Assembly: GCF_021764745.1 (NCBI RefSeq) | Contig: NZ_JAETXX010000009.1 | Location: 1-64,000, forward strand | DNA length: 64,000 nt | DNA from: Joostella atrarenae | Lineage (GTDB): Bacteria > Bacteroidota > Bacteroidia > Flavobacteriales > Flavobacteriaceae | Direction: 5' to 3' | Shown: positions 55,456 through 64,000 of the stretch, piece after piece | How positions within the stretch are numbered: the first letter of the stretch is position 1 | How the letters are laid out: every line of letters begins with the position of its first letter | Notes under the pieces: generated by a model | The model's input: only the letters and a program-made list of their open reading frames with translations | Database searches by the model: none | What the model was told of the DNA's origin: nothing | Position numbers and translations under genes: made by a program

Positions 55456-55545
55456 ATAATAGTTTATTTTATACTAAATTGACCTCATTAGGTACAACTT
55501 TAGCTTCTTTAAATTATAATTTTCAGCGAAACAATCAGATAATAA

Positions 55546-56271
55546 TTAATTAAATTGTTTCCAAAAGTCAACTTCTTTTTTTACTCCAGAATCATCATCA
55601 TTATAAAAATCTTCTTTCGTTGCATATTGTTTTAATTTACCTTTCTTAATTCTCGCTATTTCATCGCCCATTACAATAGCCTCTTTGAGATCATGCGTTA
55701 CAAATAAAGCAGAAACATTCATTTTTTTTGCTAATGATTTGAAAAGCACTTGCATTTTACTTCTAGTAACTCCATCTAAAGCTCCAAAAGGCTCATCTAA
55801 CAATAATAGCTGTGGCTCTATTACCATTGCCCTACCAAAAGAGATCCGTTGTTTTTGACCACCAGATAATTCTGTACTCATCTTTTTGGCGTGTGCTTTC
55901 ATTTCAAGTTTATCAAGCATGTCCCAAACTTTCTCTTCGATAATAGCTTTATCAATATTTCTTAAACGCAACCCAAAAGCTATATTTTCAAATACATTTA
56001 AATGCGGAAATAAAAGCGCATCTTGATATAGGTAAACAATATTTCTATCTTGAACTTTTGTATCGCTAATATCTTCGTCGTTAAGAATAATAATTCCTTT
56101 ATCTTTTTTTTCAAGACCAGCAATTATTTTTAATAAAGTTGTTTTTCCACCTCCAGAATACCCCAATAAACTAAGGACTTCTCCTTTATTCAAATTTAGG
56201 TTTACATCTTTCAGAATCGATTCATTCTTAAAAGATTTATTAAGATTTTCAACTTTTAAAATACTATTCAT
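55546..56271 (-). CDS. ABC transporter ATP-binding subunit (YnjD-like)
   Basis: 241 residues. Walker A GYSGGGKTT (37-45), signature LSGGQKQRISFGRAM, Walker B QLLLLDEPFGALDG and the H-loop VTHD are all present. It energises import through the two permeases just upstream, with which it overlaps by four bases. The closest type is the iron/thiamine/polyamine group of importers. Confidence 0.93.
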   Translation of the reverse strand: MNSILKVENLNKSFKNESILKDVNLNLNKGEVLSLLGYSGGGKTTLLKIIAGLEKKDKGIIILNDEDISDTKVQDRNIVYLYQDALLFPHLNVFENIAFGLRLRNIDKAIIEEKVWDMLDKLEMKAHAKKMSTELSGGQKQRISFGRAMVIEPQLLLLDEPFGALDGVTRSKMQVLFKSLAKKMNVSALFVTHDLKEAIVMGDEIARIKKGKLKQYATKEDFYNDDDSGVKKEVDFWKQFN

Positions 56272-57044
56272 TCTACTGCGGATTCAGAAAACATTAAAAG
56301 CTTCTTATTTATATAAATAAGAAACATAGGAGGTAAAACTAGTAAACAACACGCTACTGATGCATAAAACAAATTAGCTTCATTTATATAGGTAAATACC
56401 TGTACTGTTAAGGTTTTTATTTTTCCTGTGCCTATTAAATTCGTTAGCCCATATTCAAACCAAGAGATTAAAAAGACTTGAAAAAAACATAATAGAATAG
56501 CGCTTTTTGATAGCGGAAAAAGGACTCTCTTAAATGTCTTAAAATTACTTCCTCCTAAAGTTTTACTTAACTCTTCTAAATGTTTTAAATTAGGATTCCA
56601 AAAATTACTATATATAATAACTCCAAAAGGAAAAGCTATTAAAAACTGCGCTATTATTACTCCTAGTAACGTGCCTGTTAATTCTGTGATTACAAAATAA
56701 TATTGAAAAATAACAGCCATTATAACAGGAGAGAGTAAATATGGAATATAAGCTAGCAGCAAGAAAACATTTTTGTACTTACTATTACAGATATATTTTG
56801 ATACTATAAAAGCAATAATAGTAACCATAATTGCTACAGAAAGTGAAATTGCTAACGAAGTAAAAAATGTTATAAATAATTCTGCATCTGTTTGTAGCAA
56901 TGACTCCCAGTTAGTTGTTGTAATCTCTTCTGGAAAAATACTAGGATACTGCCACTTTCTTCCGAAGGATAATATTAATAAAAACACAAGCGGAAAGCCT
57001 ATAGATATAAAGAATATGTATTGAAGCACCCTTTTAAACATCAC
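56268..57044 (-). CDS. ABC transporter permease (second YnjC-like half)
   Basis: 258 residues with six hydrophobic segments, and a permease-type EAA loop (HLEELSKTLGGSNFKTFKRV) for contact with the ATPase. E. coli YnjC is a single ~510-residue fused permease; here the two halves are separate genes that overlap by 11 bp (57034-57044). It belongs to the same operon as the substrate-binding protein. Confidence 0.88.
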   Translation of the reverse strand: MMFKRVLQYIFFISIGFPLVFLLILSFGRKWQYPSIFPEEITTTNWESLLQTDAELFITFFTSLAISLSVAIMVTIIAFIVSKYICNSKYKNVFLLLAYIPYLLSPVIMAVIFQYYFVITELTGTLLGVIIAQFLIAFPFGVIIYSNFWNPNLKHLEELSKTLGGSNFKTFKRVLFPLSKSAILLCFFQVFLISWFEYGLTNLIGTGKIKTLTVQVFTYINEANLFYASVACCLLVLPPMFLIYINKKLLMFSESAVE

Positions 57045-57900
57045 TTTTTTGAGTTTTAAAAAGGGTTATATTCTTTAGATAAATAAAAACTAATGCAACT
57101 GTGATTATAAGTACATATAAAACGCTCATTGCATAACCTGTTGGAATATCATAAAGATTAAATCGTTGTATTTTTTGGAGAATAGCCACAGAAATCATTT
57201 GTGGGTCTTGGCGTCCCAGAAGCAAGGGCACTTCATAGCTTCCCATTACAAAAATGATAAATAAATATATGGTGCCTGAAGCTTTTTTTAATAAAATCGG
57301 CAGGGTAACCTTTAGAAAGGTCTGTTGTTTTGAAGCTCCAAAACTCTTAGACAATGTAATAAAAGAACGCAAATTCTCCGTTTGGTATAAATTAGAAAAT
57401 AGAATGATAAAAAAAGGTGTTATTAGCAATACTGAAGTAAAGATAATTCCTATTCCATAACCATCATTTATCCACTCTGGAAATGAGTTTAAACTGTCTA
57501 TAAAGTCAAAATTAAAGGCAACTCTAGATAAGAACCCTGAACGAGATAAAAGTTGAAAACTAAAAAAAGCCATCACTGTAGCTGGAAAACATAGCGGAAG
57601 ATAAATAGCATAAGATAGGAAACCCTTTTGTAAGCTCTTTCTCCAACTTATAGCAATGGTAAGTGCTAATATTATTGCAATCGTAACACTCGTTAAGGCT
57701 ATATAAATGCTAAAAAGTAAAGACTTCCAAAATGGCTCTGTGGTAAAAATTGTTCTCCAAACTTCCGTAGAAAAACCATCATTTAAAATTCCTATAAGTC
57801 CTAAACTATAAAATATAGCATATAGCAAGCCTGAAAATACGGGCAGTAAAACAATACCTAAAAAAAATAGTTTGCTTATATGATTACTGGTTATCTTCAA
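57034..57900 (-). CDS. ABC transporter permease (first YnjC-like half)
   Basis: 288 residues, six membrane segments, with the EAA-type loop FITLSKSFGASKQQTFLKV. Start is TTG at 57900; no Met lies near and the preceding gene stops five bases earlier, so the TTG seems real. Works with the following permease as a heterodimer. Confidence 0.86.
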   Translation of the reverse strand: MKITSNHISKLFFLGIVLLPVFSGLLYAIFYSLGLIGILNDGFSTEVWRTIFTTEPFWKSLLFSIYIALTSVTIAIILALTIAISWRKSLQKGFLSYAIYLPLCFPATVMAFFSFQLLSRSGFLSRVAFNFDFIDSLNSFPEWINDGYGIGIIFTSVLLITPFFIILFSNLYQTENLRSFITLSKSFGASKQQTFLKVTLPILLKKASGTIYLFIIFVMGSYEVPLLLGRQDPQMISVAILQKIQRFNLYDIPTGYAMSVLYVLIITVALVFIYLKNITLFKTQKSDV

Positions 57901-57904
57901 TAAA

Positions 57905-59116
57905 TTACTTATTAATTATTTCTTTTCTAAAATCCTCTGCCAATCTAATCATATATTCGGGAGCAAGTTCCATATTCGCTCGATTTTGAATTTCACTTCT
58001 ATCTGGAGCATGTTCTCTAGATGGAATATTCATAAATTTCTGTTTACTATCTTTCGGCAGCTTTTCTAAATCTAAAACAGTGCCATCTCCCCATACTGAA
58101 GGCTTCATTTTCTCTAACTGAGCCTCAGGAGAGCTTAAAAAATTTGCTGCTACTAATGCTGCTGCTTTATTTCCTGATAATTTTGGGATCCCCAGATAAT
58201 GTGAATTTTGAATAGTCCCAAATGCAGGAACATAAGCTCTTGTTGTTTCAGGAAACAGTCCTTCCATTGTCTTACTATCTACCTCAGCATCATTATTACT
58301 CATTGTAAAAAGTAACTCTCCATTGGCAAAAAGTTGATGCATTTGTGCCACTCCCTCAGGAAAAACTTCTCCTTTACGCCATAAATAAGGCTTTAATTCA
58401 TTTATATAACTCCAAAGTTGAGAACTATATTTTTTATACTTAACTTCATTAAATGCTCCAGATAAAGATTCGTCTCCACCAGCAATATCAATCAATAAAG
58501 ATTTTAAAAAAGTAAGTCCTGTAAAATGGTTATCGAAAGTGAAAGTCCCTGGGTGTTCTTTTACAAAATTAAGTAAAGATGCTCGTGTCATCGGAGGATT
58601 CTCAACCTTAGCACTGTCATAAATCAATGTCATTTGTACATTTCCCCAAGGAAGTTCGAATCCTTCTATTGGTTGCTGAAAATCCATTCCTATAAAAGGA
58701 TTTTCAAAATCTATATATTCAGCATTTGGAATTTTAGTAGTCCACGGTCCATATAAAGCTTTTATTTCTCGCAATTGAAAAAAGGTCTCTCCATTGATCC
58801 AAACTAAATCTACATCACTCCTATTCTTCGATGCTTGAATTTCTGTCATTAATAGCTGAACAATTTTTGCTCCTTGCCCGCTTACAATTTCAAAATCGAT
58901 GTTATACTTTTCCTTTAAATTAGGCGCAACATAAGATTTCATATACCTATTTATCTTAGTATCGCCATTCCACATCATCATAGTAAGAGTAGTTCCATTC
59001 GCTTTGCTTAAAACTTCTTCCCAGGATGCATTAGTTATATCTTCTTCTGCCTCTTTCTTTGTTGTATTACAGGAAAGGAAACAAAAAAGTAATGTTATAT
59101 ATATTATATTTTTCAT
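57905..59116 (-). CDS. ABC transporter substrate-binding lipoprotein (YnjB-like)
   Basis: 403 residues with a lipoprotein signal (KNIIYITLLFCFLSC, Cys16). The body follows the YnjB pattern: LTMMMWNGDTKINRYM at the start, ELPWGNVQMTLIYDS in the first third, GTFTFDNHFTGLTFLK, and NSHYLGIPKLSGNKAAALV, with VWGDGTVLDLEKLP later. YnjB belongs to the broader iron(III)/thiamine/polyamine binding group, but its ligand is not known. The gene heads the ABC operon, 44 bp after the TonB-dependent receptor gene, so one substrate may cross both membranes. Confidence 0.88.
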   Translation of the reverse strand: MKNIIYITLLFCFLSCNTTKKEAEEDITNASWEEVLSKANGTTLTMMMWNGDTKINRYMKSYVAPNLKEKYNIDFEIVSGQGAKIVQLLMTEIQASKNRSDVDLVWINGETFFQLREIKALYGPWTTKIPNAEYIDFENPFIGMDFQQPIEGFELPWGNVQMTLIYDSAKVENPPMTRASLLNFVKEHPGTFTFDNHFTGLTFLKSLLIDIAGGDESLSGAFNEVKYKKYSSQLWSYINELKPYLWRKGEVFPEGVAQMHQLFANGELLFTMSNNDAEVDSKTMEGLFPETTRAYVPAFGTIQNSHYLGIPKLSGNKAAALVAANFLSSPEAQLEKMKPSVWGDGTVLDLEKLPKDSKQKFMNIPSREHAPDRSEIQNRANMELAPEYMIRLAEDFRKEIINK

Positions 59117-59159
59117 TGTCTATACTATTTATAGCTACTTAAGTGGTTACCCCCATTAA

Positions 59160-62150
59160 TCAAAACAAATATCGTACTCCAAACTGGAACTGTCTAGGAG
59201 GCCCTGCATTTTTTTGCACAAATCTCCTTGAAGAAGCTGGCCCTACTTGAATCTGATTACTTTGTGTTGCATTATTACTATATCCGCTTAAGTTTTCCAC
59301 ATTAAAAACATTAAAAACATCTGCTCTTAATTCCAATTTATTACTTCCTAATTTAAATTGATGTTGCAATCCTAGATCGAAATTAAAAGACCAAGGCAAT
59401 CTATCATCATTTCGAGCTTCCCCCGGTGAACGGTCGCTATTACCAACATAAGAATCACCAAAAGCAGAACCATCACCATTTAAATCTGTAGTCCCATAAA
59501 TTAAAGCATCTGGAATTCTGTTTATTGGTTGTCCGCTTTGTAACAATGAAGCCAATGTAATTGTACTTCCTTTAAATGGATAGAAATTAAAAATTCCGTT
59601 GATATTATGACGTCTATCATTAATGGAAGGCCCCCATTCCGCTCCATAATTATTTGCATCTTGTGGACGGAAATTAATATCCTCAGTATTATTTTCTAGA
59701 GAAGATAGAGTGTAGTTAATACGGTAAGAATAATTATCTTCTCCTCTTACCTTTTGAAGGTTTAAACTCATCGCATAATAACGAGATTTCCCTTTGCTTT
59801 CTGTCATTACTACATTTCTTGCAACACCACTAACAGATTGTCCATTAATAATCCCTTCCCCATCAATAATTGGTACTGGTCTTGTAGCATCTGCCTCTGC
59901 AGGGGTTCTAACATCTTCTACTGTAAAATTTTCGTCTATTGGAAACTCTTCAGCAGCATTTAAATTTTTAATTCTGAATAGATCTACTCCTCGATTATGG
60001 AACAAATCAACAAAAAACAACTTATCATCGGCTACTTGTAATTGATATCCTAAAGAAATCTGGTGTGAATATGGGTTATCATATCCGTTAGGGTTTAAGA
60101 TCCTACGCTCATTAGAAAACGCAGTTTCACGCTGCCCTTCCAGTTCTGAAGCTGGTGGTCCTTGCAAATAATCTACACCTGTAATATTAGCACTTAAATT
60201 TCCATCATATGTAACGGCATTAATATCTGTATCTGCTGGAAGAATCCCTTGATCTATAAAAGCTTGTATTTGCTGTTTATAAGCATCAGAAGTAGTGTTC
60301 TGTTGAAGCGCATCACTATAAATTGCATAATTTATCTTATCATAGGCAATAGCATATCCTCCACGGATGATACTATTTGATGTTAATTCATAATTAAAAT
60401 TAAAACGAGGAGCTAGATTGTTATAATCCCCTTTATTACCACCCCCTTTAGAAAGGTTATCATAGTCGTAACGCAGTCCAAAAGTAAAGTTCAATTTTTC
60501 TGAAACCGACCATAAGTCTTCCATATAAAAACTTGTGATATTCTGAGTTTCTCCGAAAGAATTAGGGCGTAATTCAACACTGTAATTAACGACCTCAACA
60601 TCATTCGGGATATCATTTATATCAAGACTTCCTCCAACTCCACTCGCTGCAAGATTATTAATTTGACTTTGGGTTAAATCTACCACGTAATTCCCAACAG
60701 GGTTTCCGCCACCAAACAATTTATGATCGCCACTAATAAAATTAACTCCAGCTTTTATGGTATGGTTGTCTATATAGTATTTAAACTTCTGTTGAAACTG
60801 AAATGTGTTCTCAATCTCATTAAACGTACCTCCTGGATTCCCTATAATACCAATAGTTTCATCGGAAGGATTTCTCAAAGTTACTTGTGATTGGTTTGGG
60901 TTTTTAGCATCCGAATAATCCCATCTAAAACGACTATATTGAAAATTGGTTTCTGCACTAATTCCTCCAAATTTATAGGCGTTCTTAAGTGCCAAATTCA
61001 AGCTGTTTCTTACCTGTTTGAATCCCGCTGACGGAAAAGTAACTCCTCCTTCTAATCCACCTCCTTGACTTTCTATGCCAACAACTCCTACATTCGCACG
61101 AAGAGAACTTCTAAAATTGCGACTCCATAATTGATCTAGTTTTACAGAGAAATAATCGAAGTTATTATTACCTCGAATAGTTTCATTTACTCCAAGATCA
61201 TCTACATTTAATAAATTGTCTTTTATATCTGTGGTATGTTCAAAATTAAAATAATAGAACGTTTTGTCTTTTACAATAGCCCCACCTATTCCAACTCCCG
61301 TTTGATAACGAGCAAAACCATTTTTCACTTGATTCCCAGAAAGGTCTCTTTGCGCATATGGACTTTCACCATCAATAACAGGCCCTGGACGGGTTACAAA
61401 AAAAACTTCCCCTGCTAAATCATTGCTTCCAGATTTAGTAGTAATATCTATAACTCCATTTCCAGTAAGACCATATTCCGCAGAATAATTACTTGTAAAA
61501 ACAGAAACATCTTTTACGAAACCCGCGGGAATATTAAAACGTTGACCTCCTAGAAAGCGCTCATTATTATCCATCCCATCTATAGTGTAAGAAGTAAATA
61601 AGGGATTTGCCCCATTAATACTAACATTAGGAGCTTCAGGATAGAAACCAGTTGCTTGTGTTACATTTGGTAATCGATATAAAACTCTAGTAATATCTCG
61701 CCCTTCGACAGGAATTTCTGTAATTTCTTCTGCTTTTAACTCAAAAGAAACTTCTGCATCTCTACGGTTAATTTTTGCAGACGTACTATTATAAAGCACT
61801 ACCTCATCTAACTGCTGCTCATTTGCTATACTTGTATCTAACGGCAACAATAAATTTGCATTCTGGTTGGACCTAATATCTATATTATCTATGCTTGCAC
61901 CTGCATAATCTCCATTCCCTGTAAAGTATACCTGATAATCGTTAAGCGATGGAATTCCTCTGAAAACTACTTTTCCTTGTGTGTTGCTTAGATCTTTTAA
62001 TGTGATTCCTTGACTTTGATTACTTAAAACTACTTCTACCCCAGAAACTGGAATGTTACTTTGAATATCTATCACAGAGACTGTGATGTCTTGTTGAGAA
62101 AATGCTGATATAGTTATAAATAGCATTCCCCAGAACAATAAATTTTTCAT
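59160..62150 (-). CDS. TonB-dependent receptor with carboxypeptidase-like N-terminal domain (Oar-like)
   Basis: 996 residues: signal peptide (MKNLLFWGMLFITISAFS), a carboxypeptidase-regulatory-like beta domain (about 20-110), a plug domain (about 135-240, with VEGRDITRVLYRLPNV and NNPLFTSYTIDGMDN-like segments), and a long barrel ending in the aromatic GVRYLF. It moves a large or scarce ligand through the outer membrane with TonB energy. It is just upstream of the YnjBCD-like ABC genes on the same strand, so I infer a shared substrate. No TonB box was clearly identified. Confidence 0.92.
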   Translation of the reverse strand: MKNLLFWGMLFITISAFSQQDITVSVIDIQSNIPVSGVEVVLSNQSQGITLKDLSNTQGKVVFRGIPSLNDYQVYFTGNGDYAGASIDNIDIRSNQNANLLLPLDTSIANEQQLDEVVLYNSTSAKINRRDAEVSFELKAEEITEIPVEGRDITRVLYRLPNVTQATGFYPEAPNVSINGANPLFTSYTIDGMDNNERFLGGQRFNIPAGFVKDVSVFTSNYSAEYGLTGNGVIDITTKSGSNDLAGEVFFVTRPGPVIDGESPYAQRDLSGNQVKNGFARYQTGVGIGGAIVKDKTFYYFNFEHTTDIKDNLLNVDDLGVNETIRGNNNFDYFSVKLDQLWSRNFRSSLRANVGVVGIESQGGGLEGGVTFPSAGFKQVRNSLNLALKNAYKFGGISAETNFQYSRFRWDYSDAKNPNQSQVTLRNPSDETIGIIGNPGGTFNEIENTFQFQQKFKYYIDNHTIKAGVNFISGDHKLFGGGNPVGNYVVDLTQSQINNLAASGVGGSLDINDIPNDVEVVNYSVELRPNSFGETQNITSFYMEDLWSVSEKLNFTFGLRYDYDNLSKGGGNKGDYNNLAPRFNFNYELTSNSIIRGGYAIAYDKINYAIYSDALQQNTTSDAYKQQIQAFIDQGILPADTDINAVTYDGNLSANITGVDYLQGPPASELEGQRETAFSNERRILNPNGYDNPYSHQISLGYQLQVADDKLFFVDLFHNRGVDLFRIKNLNAAEEFPIDENFTVEDVRTPAEADATRPVPIIDGEGIINGQSVSGVARNVVMTESKGKSRYYAMSLNLQKVRGEDNYSYRINYTLSSLENNTEDINFRPQDANNYGAEWGPSINDRRHNINGIFNFYPFKGSTITLASLLQSGQPINRIPDALIYGTTDLNGDGSAFGDSYVGNSDRSPGEARNDDRLPWSFNFDLGLQHQFKLGSNKLELRADVFNVFNVENLSGYSNNATQSNQIQVGPASSRRFVQKNAGPPRQFQFGVRYLF

Positions 62151-62209
62151 ATAAAATTTAAGTTGTTGGCTATAATATTTCTTAAGATTGATTTCTACTA
62201 TGATTTTTA

Positions 62210-62231
62210 AATCACTAATTATAAAGTGATT
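62210..62231. promoter_or_regulatory. 22-bp inverted repeat upstream of the TonB-dependent receptor
   Basis: AATCACT (62210-62216) and AGTGATT (62225-62231) are perfect inverted arms around eight A/T bases, 60-81 bp before the receptor start and just past the stop of the DUF2064 gene. It could be an operator or a weak terminator; the T-run is poor, favouring an operator. Confidence 0.45.
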
Positions 62232-62255
62232 AAATCATAATAATATATGTAAGTA

Positions 62256-62933
62256 TTATGCCAACAAAGGAGATCCCTTATTAAAGTAGCGTTGTGATTT
62301 TCTGTTCTCGAAAAACTGAAGGGATTGATAAAAAACGATGGTGCTCTCTGAAAGAATAGCGAGAATAATAAGATGTAAAACTCTAGAAATTTTACGATGA
62401 AAACTGTGGATTCTCTTTATATCTAATTCCTTATCAATATCAATAAGAGTTTCTAGTTTAAATATACTCTCTTTGGATTTTTTTATAAGTGTTTCTACTT
62501 CTTTTAAAACCTTATTAGAGTTCCATGATATATTTAAAAACTCTTTTTTATTGAAAAGTTCCTTCTGAATTCCCATAAGGTAAAATCCACCGTCCGAAGA
62601 AGGACCTAAAACAGTTTCTCCTCTCTCTAACCTTTTTGCTGTAGCTAGAAGATGCTTCGTTTTTAACTGAGGGGAATCATTCCCAATAGTTATTACATTC
62701 TTATAATCATTATTAAAAACTGTTTGGATTGCATTTGTAAAGCGCTCTCCAAAAGAATTACCTACTTGTTCTTTATCAGTAATTAAAAAATAGGGAATGT
62801 TAGAGTTCTTAACTATTTTAAGAACATATTTATTGAGCTCGTTGAATAAAATTTCACTTTTACGTATCGACTTATTGGCTTTTTCAGCACTTCCAGAATT
62901 AGCAAAAATTAATATCGCAGTATCTTTGAACAT
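62256..62933 (-). CDS. DUF2064 (TIGR04282-like) glycosyltransferase-fold protein
   Basis: 225 residues. GT-A-like nucleotide-sugar fold of the DUF2064 type: ILIFANSG at the start, GERFTNA, ITIGNDSPQL (the metal-binding-like site), and LGPSSDGGFYLMG. Then a short C-terminal hydrophobic stretch (LHLIILAILSESTIVFYQ). Members are often in clusters with radical SAM or metal-handling genes, for example arsenosugar-type loci. It is upstream of the TonB receptor gene on the same strand. Donor and acceptor unknown. Confidence 0.82.
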   Translation of the reverse strand: MFKDTAILIFANSGSAEKANKSIRKSEILFNELNKYVLKIVKNSNIPYFLITDKEQVGNSFGERFTNAIQTVFNNDYKNVITIGNDSPQLKTKHLLATAKRLERGETVLGPSSDGGFYLMGIQKELFNKKEFLNISWNSNKVLKEVETLIKKSKESIFKLETLIDIDKELDIKRIHSFHRKISRVLHLIILAILSESTIVFYQSLQFFENRKSQRYFNKGSPLLA

Positions 62934-63051
62934 TCGCTCGTAAAATGAATTTTTCTTGTAGTCTCAAAAATATCAAATTCATTACAGAGTTGTTAACTTT
63001 TTTGGGAAATAAAAAAGTTCTATATAATAATATCCTACTATGAATTGATTC

Positions 63052-63693
63052 TTAAAGCCTTATATGATGAGCGAGATGTAAATACATATTTTGAAAGTTT
63101 CCTAAATCTATCAAACCATGTATTTCTTCATGCTCTTCTACTGTATTATTTTTTAGTAGCATTACTGGGCCGTCATTTAAAGTATTTTGCAAATCAGCAA
63201 AAGAAATATTTTTAGCTTGAATTTTATAAGTAGGTTTAGAATTACAAGTATTTGGCACTATAAGAATAGGAAGCTTATTAATGTTTTTAATAATCGTTTT
63301 AGTATTTCGACCTAAAATTTTATTCTTTTTATTTGAATCCCCTTTAGCTGCAATTAAAATTTCATCTATATCTAATTGAGAAATTAGCTTTTGAGTTGCA
63401 TTTAATAAGCTTCCTGATTTAGCTATCATAAAATACTCATGCGCTGCATCAGTATCAAAGAAAGCTAGCTTATTGAGTAATTGCTCTAACTTTTCGTTAG
63501 AATTATTTGCTGATGAATTATGGAATGCTTCATAAGGATCTAAATAGTTTAAAGAATCAAGACCATGCTTTTCTTCTGAAAAAGAGTTTAAAATATAAAA
63601 TTTACATGGGATATTCTCATATAACGATATGGTATATTTTAAAGCGTTCCATGCATTTTCGGAAAAATCAGTTAAAAATAAAATATTTTTCAT
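63052..63693 (-). CDS. Universal stress protein (UspA-like), short form
   Basis: 213 residues. One Usp domain (1-150) with ILFLTDFSENAWNALKYTIS and the late nucleotide-binding segment GRNTKTIIKNINKLPILIVPN (here the GxNT form). The second half, normally another Usp domain of about 130 residues in Bacteroidota, is only about 60 residues long and without the signature. Either a shortened variant or a truncated gene. The AUG start is plain. Confidence 0.82.
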   Translation of the reverse strand: MKNILFLTDFSENAWNALKYTISLYENIPCKFYILNSFSEEKHGLDSLNYLDPYEAFHNSSANNSNEKLEQLLNKLAFFDTDAAHEYFMIAKSGSLLNATQKLISQLDIDEILIAAKGDSNKKNKILGRNTKTIIKNINKLPILIVPNTCNSKPTYKIQAKNISFADLQNTLNDGPVMLLKNNTVEEHEEIHGLIDLGNFQNMYLHLAHHIRL

Positions 63694-63754
63694 CGTTATA
63701 TATTTTAGGTTTGTTTTAAATCACTTATAAGCTCTTTACATTATTATCAATTTA

Positions 63755-64000
63755 TTACAGTCGTGTATAGATCAACATTTTTGAATAGAAAGTAAGCTTA
63801 AACGTCTTTACACGCTCTATAAAATCGAGATATACCTTTCTACATTTCTCATGATTCCCCAGATAAAATGTGTCACAATCTACCGTATCACACTCTATAC
63901 TCATCCCTAAACTTACATCATATCGATACAAATCTTTAAGTACAATTGCGTTACTCCTTCTTAACTCCTTTAAAGCATTACTTATGTTTATATCTTTAAT
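63755..64000 (-). CDS. Partial gene running off the window edge
   Basis: An open frame of 81 codons ends at a TAA (63755-63757) and continues beyond the window. The visible tail has an LRRSNAIVLKDLYRYDVSLG stretch and an acidic ECDTVDCDTFYLG part, then FIERVKTFKLTFYS. It could be the end of a winged-helix/BTAD-type regulator, but the match is only by general pattern. Treat the function as unknown. Confidence 0.55.
   Translation of the reverse strand: MKDINISNALKELRRSNAIVLKDLYRYDVSLGMSIECDTVDCDTFYLGNHEKCRKVYLDFIERVKTFKLTFYSKMLIYTRL

Noticed and set aside
1-64000. Search for CRISPR arrays, tRNA, rRNA, insertion sequences and phage genes
   Set aside because: No regularly spaced repeats, cloverleaf sequences, transposases or integrases were seen. 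A tRNA scan was not possible by eye, so small RNA genes could be missed.

Overview
The window looks like a chromosomal segment from a marine-type member of the Flavobacteriaceae (phylum Bacteroidota). The DNA is strongly AT-rich, and -7 boxes of the form TAnnTTTG precede several genes. The gene content fits too: a class I ribonucleotide reductase with the ATP-cone on its small subunit (described in Leeuwenhoekiella), HYC_CC_PP and DUF3347 copper proteins, an Oar-like TonB-dependent receptor, and Tat-exported Gfo/Idh and sugar-isomerase-like proteins. I saw no rRNA, tRNA, CRISPR array or insertion sequence. All family names come from reading the sequence and from memory; no database search was run.

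Layout. 0-6 kb: housekeeping genes on the minus strand (nrdA, nrdB, an acyl-CoA thioesterase, Dps), interrupted by a lipoprotein gene flanked by two copies of a ~104-bp direct repeat made from the 3' end and terminator of the thioesterase gene. 5.8-24.9 kb: a large locus of mostly uncharacterised genes in two convergent halves that meet at a bidirectional terminator near 16.57 kb. Plus strand: membrane-anchored protein, coiled-coil protein, VWA protein, divergent adenylosuccinate-synthetase-like enzyme, SUKH-domain protein, large helical protein, DUF1266-like protein, TPR protein. Minus strand: DUF6892-like protein, 1665-residue DUF4132 protein, three small proteins, and a protein with an Hfq/Sm-like motif. 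25-28.9 kb: NarL-type two-component system and an outer-membrane barrel. 29-40.7 kb: sugar-related enzymes, a sulfatase, a GIY-YIG nuclease, two sensor kinases, a lipid kinase and an LTA-synthase-like protein. 40.9-52.1 kb: copper/silver resistance island (HYC_CC_PP, CusA, TolC-like, DUF3347, HMA-AraC regulator, CopA, CusB) with a CusSR-like two-component pair divergent to it. 52.4-54.5 kb: DUF3179 protein and glutathione peroxidase. 54.5-63 kb: a minus-strand cluster of radical SAM protein, YnjBCD-like ABC importer, TonB-dependent receptor and DUF2064 protein. A universal stress protein and a partial gene close the window.

The strongest new signal is regulatory. Five copies of a 16-bp near-palindrome (best form TAACTGTTTTCAGTGA) lie in front of transcription units of the 6-25 kb locus, and in all five a -7-like box begins exactly 22 bp after the motif. 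This ties the VWA, PurA-like, SUKH, TPR, Sm-like and DUF4132 genes into one regulon, probably under an activator. The NarL-type regulator next door (25.0-27.7 kb) is the obvious candidate. I treat this locus as the candidate undescribed system; its function cannot be read from the sequence.
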